Assembly: GCA_018389105.1 (NCBI GenBank)
Contig: JACATO010000653.1
Location: forward strand, 248,001-312,000
Length of the DNA stretch: 64,000 nucleotides
From: Nautilus pompilius
Lineage: Eukaryota; Mollusca; Cephalopoda; Nautilida; Nautilidae
Reading direction: 5' to 3'
Shown: in pieces, positions 48,020 through 60,686 of the stretch
Layout of the letters: each line of letters starts with the position of its first letter
Numbering within the stretch: position 1 is the first letter of the stretch
Translations under genes and position numbers: made by a program
The notes under the pieces: generated by a model
Seen by the model: only the letters and a program-made list of their open reading frames with translations
What the model was told of the DNA's origin: nothing
The model's database searches: none

Positions 48020-51000
48020 ACGCTATTTTGTAAACAGTCAGATATATGTATGCACCCCCCTAAATATATAATCAAGTTTGATATTCTTTAAAGATTTCTC
48101 CCCCACTGAGCTAGAGAGAAGATATCTAAATTACTGTTTATTCTACGATCACAATCCAGAGAGCTGCTGCTGCTGCTGCCCAGTGTTTTTCCAAGCTCCA
48201 GAAATATTTTAGAATCACTGGCCATGTGTAGTTCACCTCTCATGAAGAGATTAAAAACCCATGAGATATATAAGTTTGATGCTGTGGCCTGTCCTTATTA
48301 AATAAGGCTCTGTAATGGTGGGCACTTTTACTACAGTGCAAGCAGCGATGGAATTCACAATTGACCATCAAGGTGAATGCTAACAAAACATCTGGAAAGT
48401 TTCTGGCTGAAGAGCCCTTTTCCGTTTAGTTTTATCTGGTAAACCCTGCTTACTTCAAATGCAGAGAACCAAGGTAAAATGCTTCAGACAAGTTGTTTTT
48501 TCACCAAAGTTATGTCAACTTCTATCAGATCACAATGATAAAGGAGAATGTACGCTCAGAATAGGCGAAAGAAGAGAGAATGATTCAATGTCTGGAAACA
48601 TCTATAAGCTCATAAACACAGACCAGAATAATTCCATGTTACCTGTGTATGGTCCAAGCATGGACAGAAACTGTCTGATTCCTTAGTCCTCACACATAAC
48701 TAGTGTAAGCCACATATCATGCTTGTCTGATTAAGATCCAAAATCTAAATATCATGAATGTTAAGTTTACCCGGAAAATGTGTTAATGTGTGATCTGACT
48801 AACATGAAGCATTAATTTTTTAATCATCACTGAAAGTAATCTATTGCATGATAATCTTTTGTAAATGCTTACTGCAAATTAACATCAGTGCATTCATAAT
48901 AGTCATTAGGACTGAGGATAATGGCGGAGAACGGTCATTAATCTGTTCACAATGATGTGATCATGGGAAATAGCTGAACTAACCCTATAGTTTTGATGGA
49001 TGGTATTTTTTTATTATGATCATTTTGAAAAATCTTGTGGCTCAATATGCATTCATCCTACATTCTCTACACAACGGAGAAGAAAGTTTTCTCATTTACA
49101 GTTGTGTTCCACATCTCTAGTTACTGATCAGAAAGATGCCTTAAAGATGTAAGGTCTAGGTTTTGGAAAAACTCCCCTTCCCAGTCTATATTGTATAATG
49201 ATGATTTCAAAGACTAACAAAAAACTTTCAATAACTGTGTTCCTAAGATTGTATTTGCACTATGCTTAGTTAAAACTACGTCAATACATAATTAGCAGAG
49301 GTATTTAAACTTTGTAAAAATGCCATAACCAAGCTACTGGAGAACTATGTATATTTTTTAATGACACATAAAATCACTGATAATTTTTTTTTCAAGTGAT
49401 GGTCAGGACAGAATGCACTCCACATAAACCCACCATTTAGTTTACATGCGTGATTGTCTCAATCCAGAAGAAAGTAAGCACCTACCACCGATTTTCGAGT
49501 TATGTAAAATTCCACCAATTGATCTAAACAAGTGAATTGTATGTCACCTTTGTCCATTTTTTCATGTAAACAAATGCATTTTGTTATCCTTAAATGTGTA
49601 AGAAAAACATTTGCCACATGCAGCGGCTACCTTGACAAGCATCGATGCCAAGTGTTTCCTCTGCAGTTTTTCCCACAAGCTGCTCAGTACCATTTCAGTG
49701 AGTCCATAAATCTGCTGACAAACACCTGTGGCATCAGCACCAACCACTGGTGGAGAGTAGCCAGTGAACAGGGCCCTGATGATGAACTCTGAAACCTAAC
49801 ACACCCTGTGCAGATCTTGTCAGCGCCATATTTTAATGAAGACAGCAACTTTATGCTCTCAGACACAGTCTCGCTGCAGGAAGTTTAAGTTGGGCTTTGC
49901 CCCAAAAATGGCACAATCTGATTTTAGGGAATCCCATTTCTGTAGATAATTGCATTTGATGGACCATAAAAAAAAACATGCGGTGTGTGATTGCCCCATT
50001 GCACTTTTGTTACTCCAATAATGTTTTGTTTACACTGGTCTGCTTGACATTCACCCTTGTGGCACCAGACCCTCACTCTCACAACTGACATCACTGAATC
50101 AGCTTTCATCTGTGAAGAGGATAATCCTCCACACCCAACAAGACAAGTACATATGCTGCTGCATCAATTAAAGCCACAAGGCTTGGTGGAAGTGTGGGTC
50201 TGACATGGAAGTCTTCACCTTACAAAACACTTAGCAGTTAATAGACTGCTAGACAAATAATTAGATCTTATTTTCACCTTATTTTGCATAATAGTGGCCA
50301 TAGATGAGTGATCAAGATCTTTCTTTGGACTTGGCCATAGTCACGAGTTTATTCCCAGCATCAAGCTCTCTAATCATCATCTATAATTCCACATCTAAAG
50401 TGATAGCCTTTCATACTTTCTTCTCCTGAATGCCATTATTATTCTTGGCAGACATACTGAACTAGCTACACTTGCTTTGGAGACAGGAAGTAATGGGCAA
50501 CACATGCAGACAGATTGTGCCGAGAGCAAACACTGACGGAAGTGTGGATTTGTTAACAAGCTGACCACTAGTGGGTGAAATATGAGTTGCAAAATATGTT
50601 GCTGTCATCATAAAATGCACAAAGAGTAAAATAAATATCTTAAAATATCTCGAAATATTTTATTATTTAAGGGAAAATATTTTATTTTTTTTCAAATCCG
50701 CCATAGATTTGAGGGGTTACAAGACGTAGTATGAAATTGTACCCTAATTATAAAATGTCATGGGTGTGAAACGACATTCTACGAGATGTCGTTGTAAGAG
50801 AGATGTCTGTATAATACTTAAATGAGAGTAAAAACTAAGTTATGAACATAAAAGTTCAGTTATTTCCATAACTTGTGGTGTTTCTTTCCCATTTATACTT
50901 ATAAGCAAAAAATGTGGCATAATTATCTCTCCTGCAGTTTGTTTTCTGTCATTGGTTATCCTGACCTGCCAGATGTAATTTAAACTAGACAAAAGGTAAA

Positions 51001-52860
51001 CAATATGAAATAGGGTCCAGTATTCAAAATTCTTCTTCTTTGAATGATGCACTGCTAATATCTTTCATTTGATAAATCCTCAAAAATAATGCTTTCAGGA
51101 AATATTTTTTCTAATGATTACTAAATGGAAAAGAATAGATCCAGCAGTCTTTTTAAGGGTGGAATCTATGGATGAAGTTTATTTCAAGTGAATGATTTAA
51201 ATATCTGTCACATTCTCAAAAAGGGCTATAATTTACTGCTTATGAACACTTGCTTTTAAACAGTTTAATGCATTTCTCATTTTTAAATATGGTTTCTTTG
51301 TCAAAACTATTTAAAACTTAAGATAACTAGTCTGCAAGTTCTTCCACTGATTCCATCATAGTGAGTTTTCTTCTTGTATTACTCTTTACAGCACTTGTCT
51401 GGATATCTTGACCACATTCAAATCCTTGTACAGTTAGCTATAACCTGTTTTAATAAATCCTTTAAATTCTGCTAATCACCTTTCCATTAATGCCAAATCA
51501 AATGACTAATACAACTGAGCCAGTGCTTCATATGTCTTAATTAGTGGCTTAATTATTTCAATTAACTGCGCATTCCACAGTAGTTTTAATACGAAACACT
51601 GTTGTATGATCTCTTATTGCTGAGCACTCCCAGAAAATGTTAACCCATCTATAATACAACATATCCAATTAAATAAAAATACACTCTACAGCAATTTTGC
51701 TATGTTAAAATGCCCAACTAACGATTAATTAATACACTCTGGCTACTGAATAAATGAGATGCAGAGTTATAGCTCTTCTTACATAAAGTCATCATCTAAA
51801 TATACTATTCAAATTTTAGCAGAGTGGCAATAGCATTTTCAAATATTTTCTTTCCGAGATAAATGTCTTTCATGATCAAAGCATTTTCATGATTTTGTAT
51901 TTCCATGAAATTTAAAAAAATGTAAAAATTGCTACTCTACTCTGCTATGAGTGGTGTTGGCTGCCTTTATGTCTCTCTAAATCCGGCCTGTTCCAAATTC
52001 AATAAAGGTACATAACAAACCTGAAAATTTATGAAAACTAAACTATCGAATAAAGTTTACAATACTTGAATATTTTGGTTTGTTACGTAATTTTTAAAAA
52101 ATGATTCTTTTATTTGTAATTAAATAAAGCTGTAATAATACAGCAATGGCATTAAAATCATTGTACATGCTTTGCATCCTTATAAACAGCAGAACCATGC
52201 ATATCATGTACTAAATGACAAAGTAGCTGTGTACACAACATCTCAATTATTTTGGATTTTCTTAAGTAAACTTTGAAATTTTTTGCCAAGATTTTGTACT
52301 AAAATACCAAGTCTGTGTGCAGTGATGGAGAGAAGTGTAGTATGTAACTACAGATGTTTATATGTTTGAGTGTCCATACTTCTGTTTCTGTATCCAATAA
52401 CCCTGCACAGCAGGATGAGATCAGAGAAACAAACAATGTCATGTGCTTATTATGGGAAGAATTTATCATTATTATGATTTCATAACAGCAGCCATTCACG
52501 TGATCAGGAAATGATAGGATGTTGGACCTTTAAGTTATCCTTTTTGGACATGGTCATCTGGAAGGGCTGAGTGAGAGAGAGAGAGTGTGTGGGGGTGTTT
52601 CAAGAGGAGACAGCCACCCCTTCCTAAAAAGTTGACGGTGATAGTGCAATGATAGCCTTATTCTCTGCTCTATTATTATAGGACAATCAGATGAGTGAAA
52701 ACATGGCTGAGGGTAACAATGACAGATGATTGTTTGCCTGGACTTGTATAAATGATGTTCACAGAGCAAAAGTTACAGATAACAAGCACAGACACATTCA
52801 AAAAGTAAATAATCAAATTGGACAGAGAAGTTTACAGTTTGTATTGAATAAAAATGAGGT
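48020..52860. other. Intergenic stretch after the thioester gene
   Basis: AT-rich, with a short (TGC)n at about 48163-48179. Frames on the - strand at 49.5-50.6 kb look faintly transposase-like but could not be matched to any family. No gene is supported. Confidence 0.4.
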
Positions 52861-52870
52861 TCTGTTATTG

Positions 52871-53219
52871 AGGGATCTGATGGGGCAGCACGACAGTAAA
52901 GTATGGAGGGCTTTGATGAGGCAGCACGACAGTAAAGTATGGAGGGCCTTAAGTATCGAGGGCTCTGATGAGGCAGCACGACAGTAAAGTATGGAGGGCT
53001 CTGATGGGACAGCACGACAGCAAAGTATGGAGGGATCTGATGGGGCAGCACGACAGTAAAGTATGGAGGGCTCTGATGGGGCATCACGACAGTAAAGTAT
53101 GGAGGGCTTTGATGAGGCAGCACGACAGTAAAGTATGGAGGGCTTTGATGAGGCAGCACGACAGTAAAGTATGGAGGGCTCTGATGAGGCAGCACGATAG
53201 TAAAGTATGGAGGGCTCTG
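52871..53219. repeat. 36-bp minisatellite, nine units
   Basis: Units of the form gaggcagcacgacagtaaag plus tatggagggctctgat. Nine copies are present, one carrying an extra cttaagtatcgagggct insert. The unit is divisible by 3 and stop-free in several frames, which creates ORFs of up to 159 codons on both strands. These are not genes. Confidence 0.96.
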
Positions 53220-55285
53220 GTTGCTGGGCACTTTCCCACACTTGATATTATTTTGTCAATTCCCCTCCACCATAAGTTATCATGCAGACTTTTTTCATTT
53301 CCCCCTTTCCAAATAAACCTTGATGGTTCTTCACTGTTGATTTCTTTTTTGCTGCTTAATAAAAAGAAAGCAGTAAAATTAAGTGAATGTTTGTCCAATC
53401 ACAATGCAGATACATACATTTCTAATAACTGTTTCTATACAATATAATCTCTTCTATAAAAAAGCAGCTACTTGACCAGTCTCTCAAATTCTCTAAAACT
53501 ATGATCAAAATTTACTCGTTATTCGAACTCACTTACTTGATTTAGTTTTCCAGTTAAATAAGTAACTGCTATCCAATGCCACCCTTTTTTCCTCCTAAAT
53601 TTTTCTTGATCTGCTGTTATCCAATTACAAGATGTCAGTGCATGTGATAGTTGAGGCATTGTCTAGCAGACCACCACAAATAAACTGATTTAATTTCTTA
53701 ATATTAATATGTAAGTCTAGTTCCTTTTATACTTCCTATAATCCAACTTTTGTAACATCTTAGCTGCTGAATTGTTTGTGATCCATTAATATCTTCTCTT
53801 AGAGCATCAGAAAACAGCTACATTAATCAAAATTATCCTTGTTTTTCCCAAAGGCCGACTGTGTTAGACACGGTCAGGCAATGAGAAAACCAGCATTTAC
53901 TGAGATATAAGGTAAGGATGCTGCTGTGAGGTACTGCATAATTTAAAAAGAGCCGATCAAATCACTACACCATGCAGGAAAGATCCAAAACAATTTTAAA
54001 AAAACCTATTGTAGTGAAAAAGGTGGCGCATAACCAAACATGGACTTTCTGCCAAAATTACACCAAAAGCAGGTGACAGTTAAACATGAAGGTAAAATAA
54101 ATACTTCAGGTATTTAACAGACAGGGAATTCATTCTCTGCCTCAAATATAATGGCTACATCTTTAAACCAGTGGCTTCTCAGGAAAGAGAACAATAAATT
54201 ATATAATTACAATGGCAACAGCACTAGTTCACCATAGTTTATCTACTATGAGTAGCAATCTGTGTTAATTAAATATTAATTGCTGCATTAATCTTTATTT
54301 AAATAAACAGAAAAATTTCAAAAAAGAAACTATCATATTGTGAGGCACTGCAGATTTTGTCCACTGACTAAACATTTTAACCTTCATCATACGAAAGCTA
54401 GAGTTGTTTACACCCAACACGTCATTTTTTATATAAGCTGGAACAAATTGATATATTTGACCTTTGTGAATAATCAGTGAATGAATTTAATCTATAAACA
54501 GAAAACCCATAAGCACATGCAATGGACTGATAAATTTTAATGCTGGTTGCTCAATGTATGTCAATAGAAACTGTAAAACACCTGTTTCTTTAAGTAAATT
54601 ACTGTTTCAGTGATATCTCTCTGCGATAATTCTGACAGCAGCCTCTATCTACAGATTTTCCCTCATTTCCAAACTTAATCCAACTGTTTATCAGTTAATC
54701 CTGCATGAAAAAAGTCCATTTCCATTTCATGCTAAATAATCTGTGTTACAAAAATAGTTATTTTAGCTGATTGAAACCTGCCTTATCTTGGGTTTAGCAG
54801 TCACTGCTAACCAACAAATCTGCCAGTTCTGGCAGCCAAACACTTCAATCAGCTCACAGTTTCAGTCTTGTTTTTATCTGTTATTCATTTTTTCTTTCAC
54901 CAATGAAATCAGAATGCAAGAAAAAACAATAAGAAATACATATTCTAAACAATAAAAGGGCTTTATAAAACTATTTTTGCCCTTAAATGGATTAAGAACT
55001 TTGAGCAAAAGTTGTTTTGTTGGGAAGGCCAAATTGTTTAATTACAGAAACATGAGAAGCTGACATTTATGATACTAGTCACTGACAGTGGTTAGGGAAA
55101 CCACCCAGTCACACTTCTCGAACACTGGAGTGGTGATCCATTGGATACTGATCCAGTGATGGGTCAAGTACACTTCAAAGGCATCCTCCCAGCTCTCTGT
55201 ATGCTAAGTTACCACCTTCCTGCCACCGTTCTTAGTTTTTCAGTCTCTATCAGTAATTCCTTCTTTGTTTTGTCTCATGGTGCAG
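53220..55285. other. Intergenic, no gene seen
   Basis: AT-rich sequence with no recognisable coding or repeat structure. Confidence 0.45.
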
Positions 55286-55455
55286 CCCATAGAGCAGAAG
55301 CCAATCCCATTTTAGTGAGGAAAGCAGATAAAATGGGAAGTAACAATACTGAAAACCATGATAAACCAAATAATAAAATATTTTCAAATATGGATGCATT
55401 TGATAAAACAAGAATAAACTTGTGCCTACAAAAATTAAAGTCTCATCTAAAGCAG
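55286..55455 (+). CDS. Candidate exon, unknown gene
   Basis: An open frame of 56 codons plus two bases lies between a good acceptor (tgtctcatggtgcag) and a donor gtaatg. It contains ADKMGSNNTENHDKPNNK and RINLCLQKLKSHLKQ. The product is not recognised and the splice sites are only consensus matches, so it may be chance. Confidence 0.2.
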
Positions 55456-56239
55456 GTAATGCCAATTTTTCTGATGCTTCCATCCAGCTAAATGTTTGTG
55501 ATAAAGTTTATTACACTTATATCCCCGAGCAGCTTGCAATCAGCATCAAACCAAATACCTATAAAGGTATTCGGATCTTGGATAATCACAGAGTCAGCAG
55601 GTGGATTTTATACAGACTCTGATGCAGGTATATCACCTGAAGTCAATCTGTACCTTGCTGACTCTGGTTCAACCGCCATGCATATTTTTCCCTTCTGTTG
55701 ATCAACTACTTTTGAATTTAATGAGCCACTCTGCTTAATGTAGCACCTTACTGGGACTACCGATGGTGGGCTCGTATGTTTCCCCGCAAGACCCTGAAAA
55801 CTTAGTGGTTCAGTAAAAAGGAAGCTAACAATCAACTACCTGGTGAGTATTAATTAACACAATGGTGCAACATCTTCCTTAAAAAATGTGTGAATTTAAT
55901 ACTTAAATGTTTGGAAGAACTGAAACAACACAATGAATAAAAATTTCTATATATTTTCTAACATTAAATAAAAAATTGAAGAACCTGCAGCCGCTATCCT
56001 ATTAATTCTTTAAATAATGTTAAACAAATTAAAATTAATTTGTGATGTCAATGAATTACTTTAACACTAGAACTACCAAAGATGCGTATGTATCAGAAGA
56101 GTAAAATCTTGACTACTGTGGTAAAAGTTGTATAAAACTATTATTTTGTAACATTTATTTGTTTTTTAAAGATGTCCATCAACTTTTTTTGTTTTTTTTC
56201 TTAATGCTCAAATGTTCAAAACGTTGCATGTTAAATAAT
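55456..56239. other. Intergenic
   Basis: Short overlapping ORFs on both strands at 55.4-55.8 kb; none assigned. Confidence 0.35.
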
Positions 56240-57110
56240 ATATTTACACTGTTCCTTCATGGAAGTGTTTGTGCAATTAACACAAAGTTGCACAAGGGCA
56301 GCGCACTCTCCACACACACCATTTGGCATCGTTTGTAGTTAGCAGACATGTCACCAATGTCTGCTGTAGGCTCAGCTACATGCTTCACGTTCTGTCTTTC
56401 CTCACCATGTATCAAACAGAGTTCCTCAACTAGCTTCAATTTAAAGTTTTTCTTGCTGATCCTCTTCCTTGTGAAGGACGTAGGTTGTTGCTGAACTCTT
56501 GAACAGACTACCTGCAAGCACCATCTGGTCTACTATATCAGCTCCAAACATCAGTCTCTAGAATCATCTTTGCATCATGCCCAATTGAAACAAAAGGGTG
56601 AAGCATGCTGGGTAAAATGTCCCCTTTTTTTTGGTATGCACATGTAGACTGTTGTCCAACTTGTCCTGCAACTGTTTTACAAATTTCAATAATGTGAAAA
56701 AAATGTCAGTGTAACATTTCTCGTTTTCCTATGTGGGGTTCCATTAGGTGATGGACCACACTTTCATCCAGTACCTGGCTGGCTGGCCCCTGTCCTTGCC
56801 TAAACAGGGGAATCACCTAGGATATATTCTGACTCAACATCTGCTGCGAGCCAAAATATGGTCTCAAATTTGTTTTGTTTGTTGGCCATAAACTGCATCC
56901 ACCATTGTCTTGCTTTAGTGGGGAAAAGTTGCTCTGCCACAAGCTTTCCACCAACAGACCTTCAGCGCCATAACTCCATAAGCACACAGCGATGTGGTGG
57001 GTTCTTCCAGTAACCATGTGAGCTTCAGCTTCAGCACCCTGTTGTGGGAGGTAAAAACATGAGAGATTTTCCACGATATTAAACGCTTCACCTAGATGTA
57101 ACAATGCAGA
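56240..57110 (-). mobile_element. piggyBac-type transposase relic
   Basis: On the - strand, using more than one frame: FMANKQNKFETIFWLAADVE (family M-P-x-K-P-x-K-F/W-G-I-K-x-W-x-x-x-D), then GKREMLH, ICKTVAGQVGQQSTCAYQKK, and a C-terminal segment ELCLIHGEERQNVKHVA, YKRCQM and CVWRVRCPC. The last matches the Cys-rich zinc finger at the C-terminus of piggyBac-derived proteins (K-R-C-x-x-C). Many stops; inactive. Confidence 0.72.
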
Positions 57111-58382
57111 TAAATTTTAAAATAATTCATATTTCCTCAAATATACAGATTTTTTTCCCAAATAATTGCTTTTCTGATTTTAGATAATAATAAACTAACT
57201 CCATTTTCTAAGATTGAAATCTTGCATTTTTCTATATATTCCATGCACATACTAAAGTTACAAAAAATTAAATTTCTTTTAAATCTAATAAAGATTTCAA
57301 TTTAAATATTTAATTTTTCAAAATATAAGTTGTCCCCCTTCAACTATTAGGTTTTTTTAAACTTTCAAAATTAAAGTGAAAATGCAATTTGATGCCAATA
57401 TCATGTTGCTCTCCAGACTATAACTCATCAGCCCTGGATGTAATGAGAATTATAAACATCTCCGTATATAAGATTCAGCCGGCCATCATTTCATCAGTTT
57501 GTTTTCTAACAGAGTTCAGATTTAGAAATTGCATTGTTAACACATCAATAGGTAGGTCGTCGCTGAAACGAAGAAAGACCAGTGGTGTGACTTATGAGCA
57601 ATAACCAAATTAATAAATCTATAAGTTTTATTAGTAATTTCCGAGAGCAACATATCACTTTTAGTTTTTCTTTGTTTGCCCAGTGAGTGACACTCACTTG
57701 CAGAAGAGGTGGCCTTGCCGCCGCTATCAAGCAGTCAGTACAATTCTGGTGTGTTCTAAGTTAATCAAGCTCAGACAGCAGCCCTCGACTCTCACAATTT
57801 GTCCAGTTTTCATCAAAATAGTTTAAATTAGGGAAGTTGGTTTTTACATAACAGTCAAAACAAATCAACTAAAAAACAACAACAACAACAATTCCATGAA
57901 AACTGATTAGCTCTTCCATAATTGTCTGTCTGTCCAAATGTACAGCAATAAACAGTATTGTGAAGTGGGTCAAAGAACAGGTGCTCTGTGGTGCTGATGA
58001 TCTAATAAGTACCAGTCATTAAAAGTTTTCTCAAAGAGCTTACAGAATTCTTATATAAAATACAAAATACAGAAAAAACCCAAAATGAATTTAAATGATT
58101 TCATTTTTTAAAATTATAAATAGAAATAAATCCTTGTTTTTTCACAATGATTTAATAATTACCACTCACCACTTGTGCTAATTGACTGTTGTGAAGTCGG
58201 ACATGTAGGGTCAGAAGAGTGGCGTTAAGACATAATAGACAAATGATGCAATAGAAACATGGTGTTGAAGCCCTATTACGGCATAACAGGTACCTGAGAT
58301 CACAGAATTTACAGACTGTAGAGCAAGTTTATCAGTAGATGTTCAATGATTTACTCTATATTTCACTATGTACCACCATTAG
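57111..58382. other. Intergenic
   Basis: AT-rich; a short (CAA)n at 57869-57890. No gene supported. Confidence 0.4.
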
Positions 58383-58499
58383 GCTTCCCACCTCCATATC
58401 GAATTGGGGTCATCACTATAGAAATTCAAAACTGCTTTAATCGAAGAGAGATACCTGGAGAAGTTTGGAGGGGAATCTGTGGTCCCAGATCCATTAGAG
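58383..58499 (+). CDS. Candidate exon, unknown gene
   Basis: A 117-bp exon is bounded by a plausible acceptor (taccaccattag) and a near-perfect donor (GAG|GTAAGA), phase 2 to phase 1. It encodes FPPPYRIGVITIEIQNCFNR followed by REIPGEVWRGICGPRSIR. The composition is protein-like, and the strong donor in AT-rich flanks supports a real exon of a + strand gene. I do not recognise the family, and no partner exon was found. Confidence 0.4.
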
Positions 58500-58689
58500 G
58501 TAAGAGAGGTTGCAAGATAATGGATTCTTTATCACTCTTCCTAATTCAGTATGCAGATGTCTCAGGGGTAATTTACGAAAGGTGAGTCATTGTCTTTTAA
58601 AAGCATTAAGACTCCTGACTGTGTGGACGTACGAAAATTGGCTGACTGGCTACAGGGCTTGATAATGGAAAACATTCTTCATCACTCAT

Positions 58690-60390
58690 GTTAATAGCAT
58701 CCATAGCATCTCTCTCTCTCTCGTTGGGCAGCATTCGTCTGCAAATGCGTGACCTTCCCTTCACTCACAAGCTGAACGAAGAGAGAGATCATTGCTCACC
58801 TGGCGCCTTTGCATGCCTGGTTTTCACGACGGCGGAAGCCAAAATCCTCTTACACACCCTGCATTCGGAGTCCTCGTCTTCTTCTGCAATGTACAGATAA
58901 TAGATTTCGTTTCGGTCTCACTCATCTCCATGGTGCAATGCAACACGTGCCCGATCACCCAACGAGCCAGTGTCCCTCTGTCGCTGTCTCTTTATAAATC
59001 CATTATGAACCCGTAAAATGTTACCACATCTCTCTCTTCTTTTGTGTCTACCACGTCGAGGTGCATCGCCATCCATTGAGCTGCATCCCATCTACGGCGG
59101 CGCTCGTTTCTTTTTCTTCCACAGCCAGTGTTTTCATCAGTTACTCCGTCGTCTACCGCTTCATCCCTTTGCTCATGCCCTTCACGATCAAGTTCATCAT
59201 CAAATACATCAGGGTGTTAGAGATATCGATAAACATGCGATCAGTGGATGAATACTCCCTCGTTAAATCTCTTGATCCTACCAAAGAATCAGAGAGCAGG
59301 GCTGTGTTGCTGGCCCCGACAGTGGATCAGCTGTAATACGAAGCAGAGCAGTAAACAGGGTTCTGAAGTCCACCGTTACTGCATCGGAGAAATGACGTTG
59401 AGTCCAACATTCACGAAAGTCGTTACCAACACCGTGGTGGCATCAATCAGTCCCTTGCCGCAGCTACTGAGCTCCAACCCATGTTTCCTGTTCACTAACA
59501 GCAAGGATCCCCAAGACACCCACCACTCTGGTGGCATTTGGCGCTGTCCGACTGCACGTAAATTTTTCTTACATATGGAAAATCCTCCTTCAAATGCATC
59601 ACGATTCCTTAGTAAATGGAAATGACGGCAATGCAGCCCGTTTGGAACCACCTGAGCGGTGGATCATGCATTCATGCCCTCTTCCCCATGGTCCACCACA
59701 AGGATCATTCCGTCTGTCGCAAGAATTTCCGTTTATTGATGCGATTCGGCTTCTTAGATTGTGCGCGCAAGCTGCATGGCCCATCATAACCTCCAACTTA
59801 TCCTCACAACCTCGTGACAAAATCTGGCGCTTTTTTCTTGGAAATGCATGATACGAAGCGTAATCCGACACCCACTGCACTGAGGCCCTACCCCCCACAG
59901 CTCTCCGTTGAAGGTTTTGACAGTGAGAAACCAAGTCGCAAGTTGAGAATGGTCTTTTTCCAGATGATGTCCTCAAATTCATATTCCATGAGCAATTCAA
60001 TAGCACTCAGTGCCTTTCAGCACAGAGTTTGCCGTGCTCCATCTGCCAGGGTGCTAACCATTCTGCTGACCATACCCAAATTGTCTTAGAGTAGAATTCC
60101 ACAGCCAACCACTTTCTGATCGAAAGATGTTAATGATGAATGGAGCTTCATAAAAGATCTGTGCGAAATTCTGTTCTCACTGGCACTGTCGCATTCCAAG
60201 TAGTCTGAGTAGACTGACTCTTTGATTTTCATTCGCGTAAATCGTGGTAGGACCAGTTCTTCTCCATCTAGCAGAAAATTATTCCTCCTCGGAGTTCTTA
60301 TATTCCTCAGCGACAAGATAAATCCGATGGCCTTCTCGATGTTCGATTCTCGGTAACGAGATGTGCTCCTTTCCAAACTTCGATCTGGTC
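58690..60390 (-). mobile_element. Unclassified transposase-like relic (QSDxAxCxQSGG family)
   Basis: A GC-richer block, read on the - strand from 60.38 kb down: SNIEKAIGFILSLRN, NNFLLDGEELVLPRFTRMKI, MVSRMVSTLADGARQTLC, KALSAIELLMEYEFEDIIW, LRWFQTGCIAVISIY, YVQSDSAKCHQSGG, LELSSCGKGLIDATTV. I associate the last blocks with a multicopy invertebrate family with a DDE-like core (x-S-D-N-A-x-C-Y-x-x-G), recalled, not checked. It has several stops and frameshifts. It can also be read as fragments of an unknown host gene. Confidence 0.5.
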
Positions 60391-60594
60391 AACAAAATTA
60401 AATGTATTATACTCATTATGAATGCAAACCAACTTTTTTTAGACTAATTTTTCATGCTGATTTCAAAATTTCACTCCATTTGTATGCAGCACGTATCAGT
60501 TTTTCAGTAGATAAATGCAAATATTTACATATTTGTATATATGAAATCATTGACGTAATAAATAAGGACATATTATTTTTAGAAAGTAAATGAG

Positions 60595-60600
60595 TTTATT
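60595..60600 (-). promoter_or_regulatory. Candidate poly(A) signal of the 287-aa ORF
   Basis: AATAAA on the - strand, 87 bases past the stop codon of the ORF. Confidence 0.45.
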
Positions 60601-60686
60601 GAGTTAAAAATCATCACTATCATTCTACAAAGAGTGAATACACAAAAAATGGGTCAGACAAAACAGACAAAGTTAGAACAACAGAG

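Noticed and set aside
49562-50592. Possible Tc1 or mariner relic on the - strand
   Set aside because: Only an FTDES-like block could be seen; other motifs and ends were missing.
52773-53447. ORFs of 142-159 codons on both strands
   Set aside because: Produced by the 36-bp minisatellite.
59599-60006. 135-codon - strand ORF
   Set aside because: Arg/Cys-rich shadow frame; the protein-like motifs of this relic are in the neighbouring frame.
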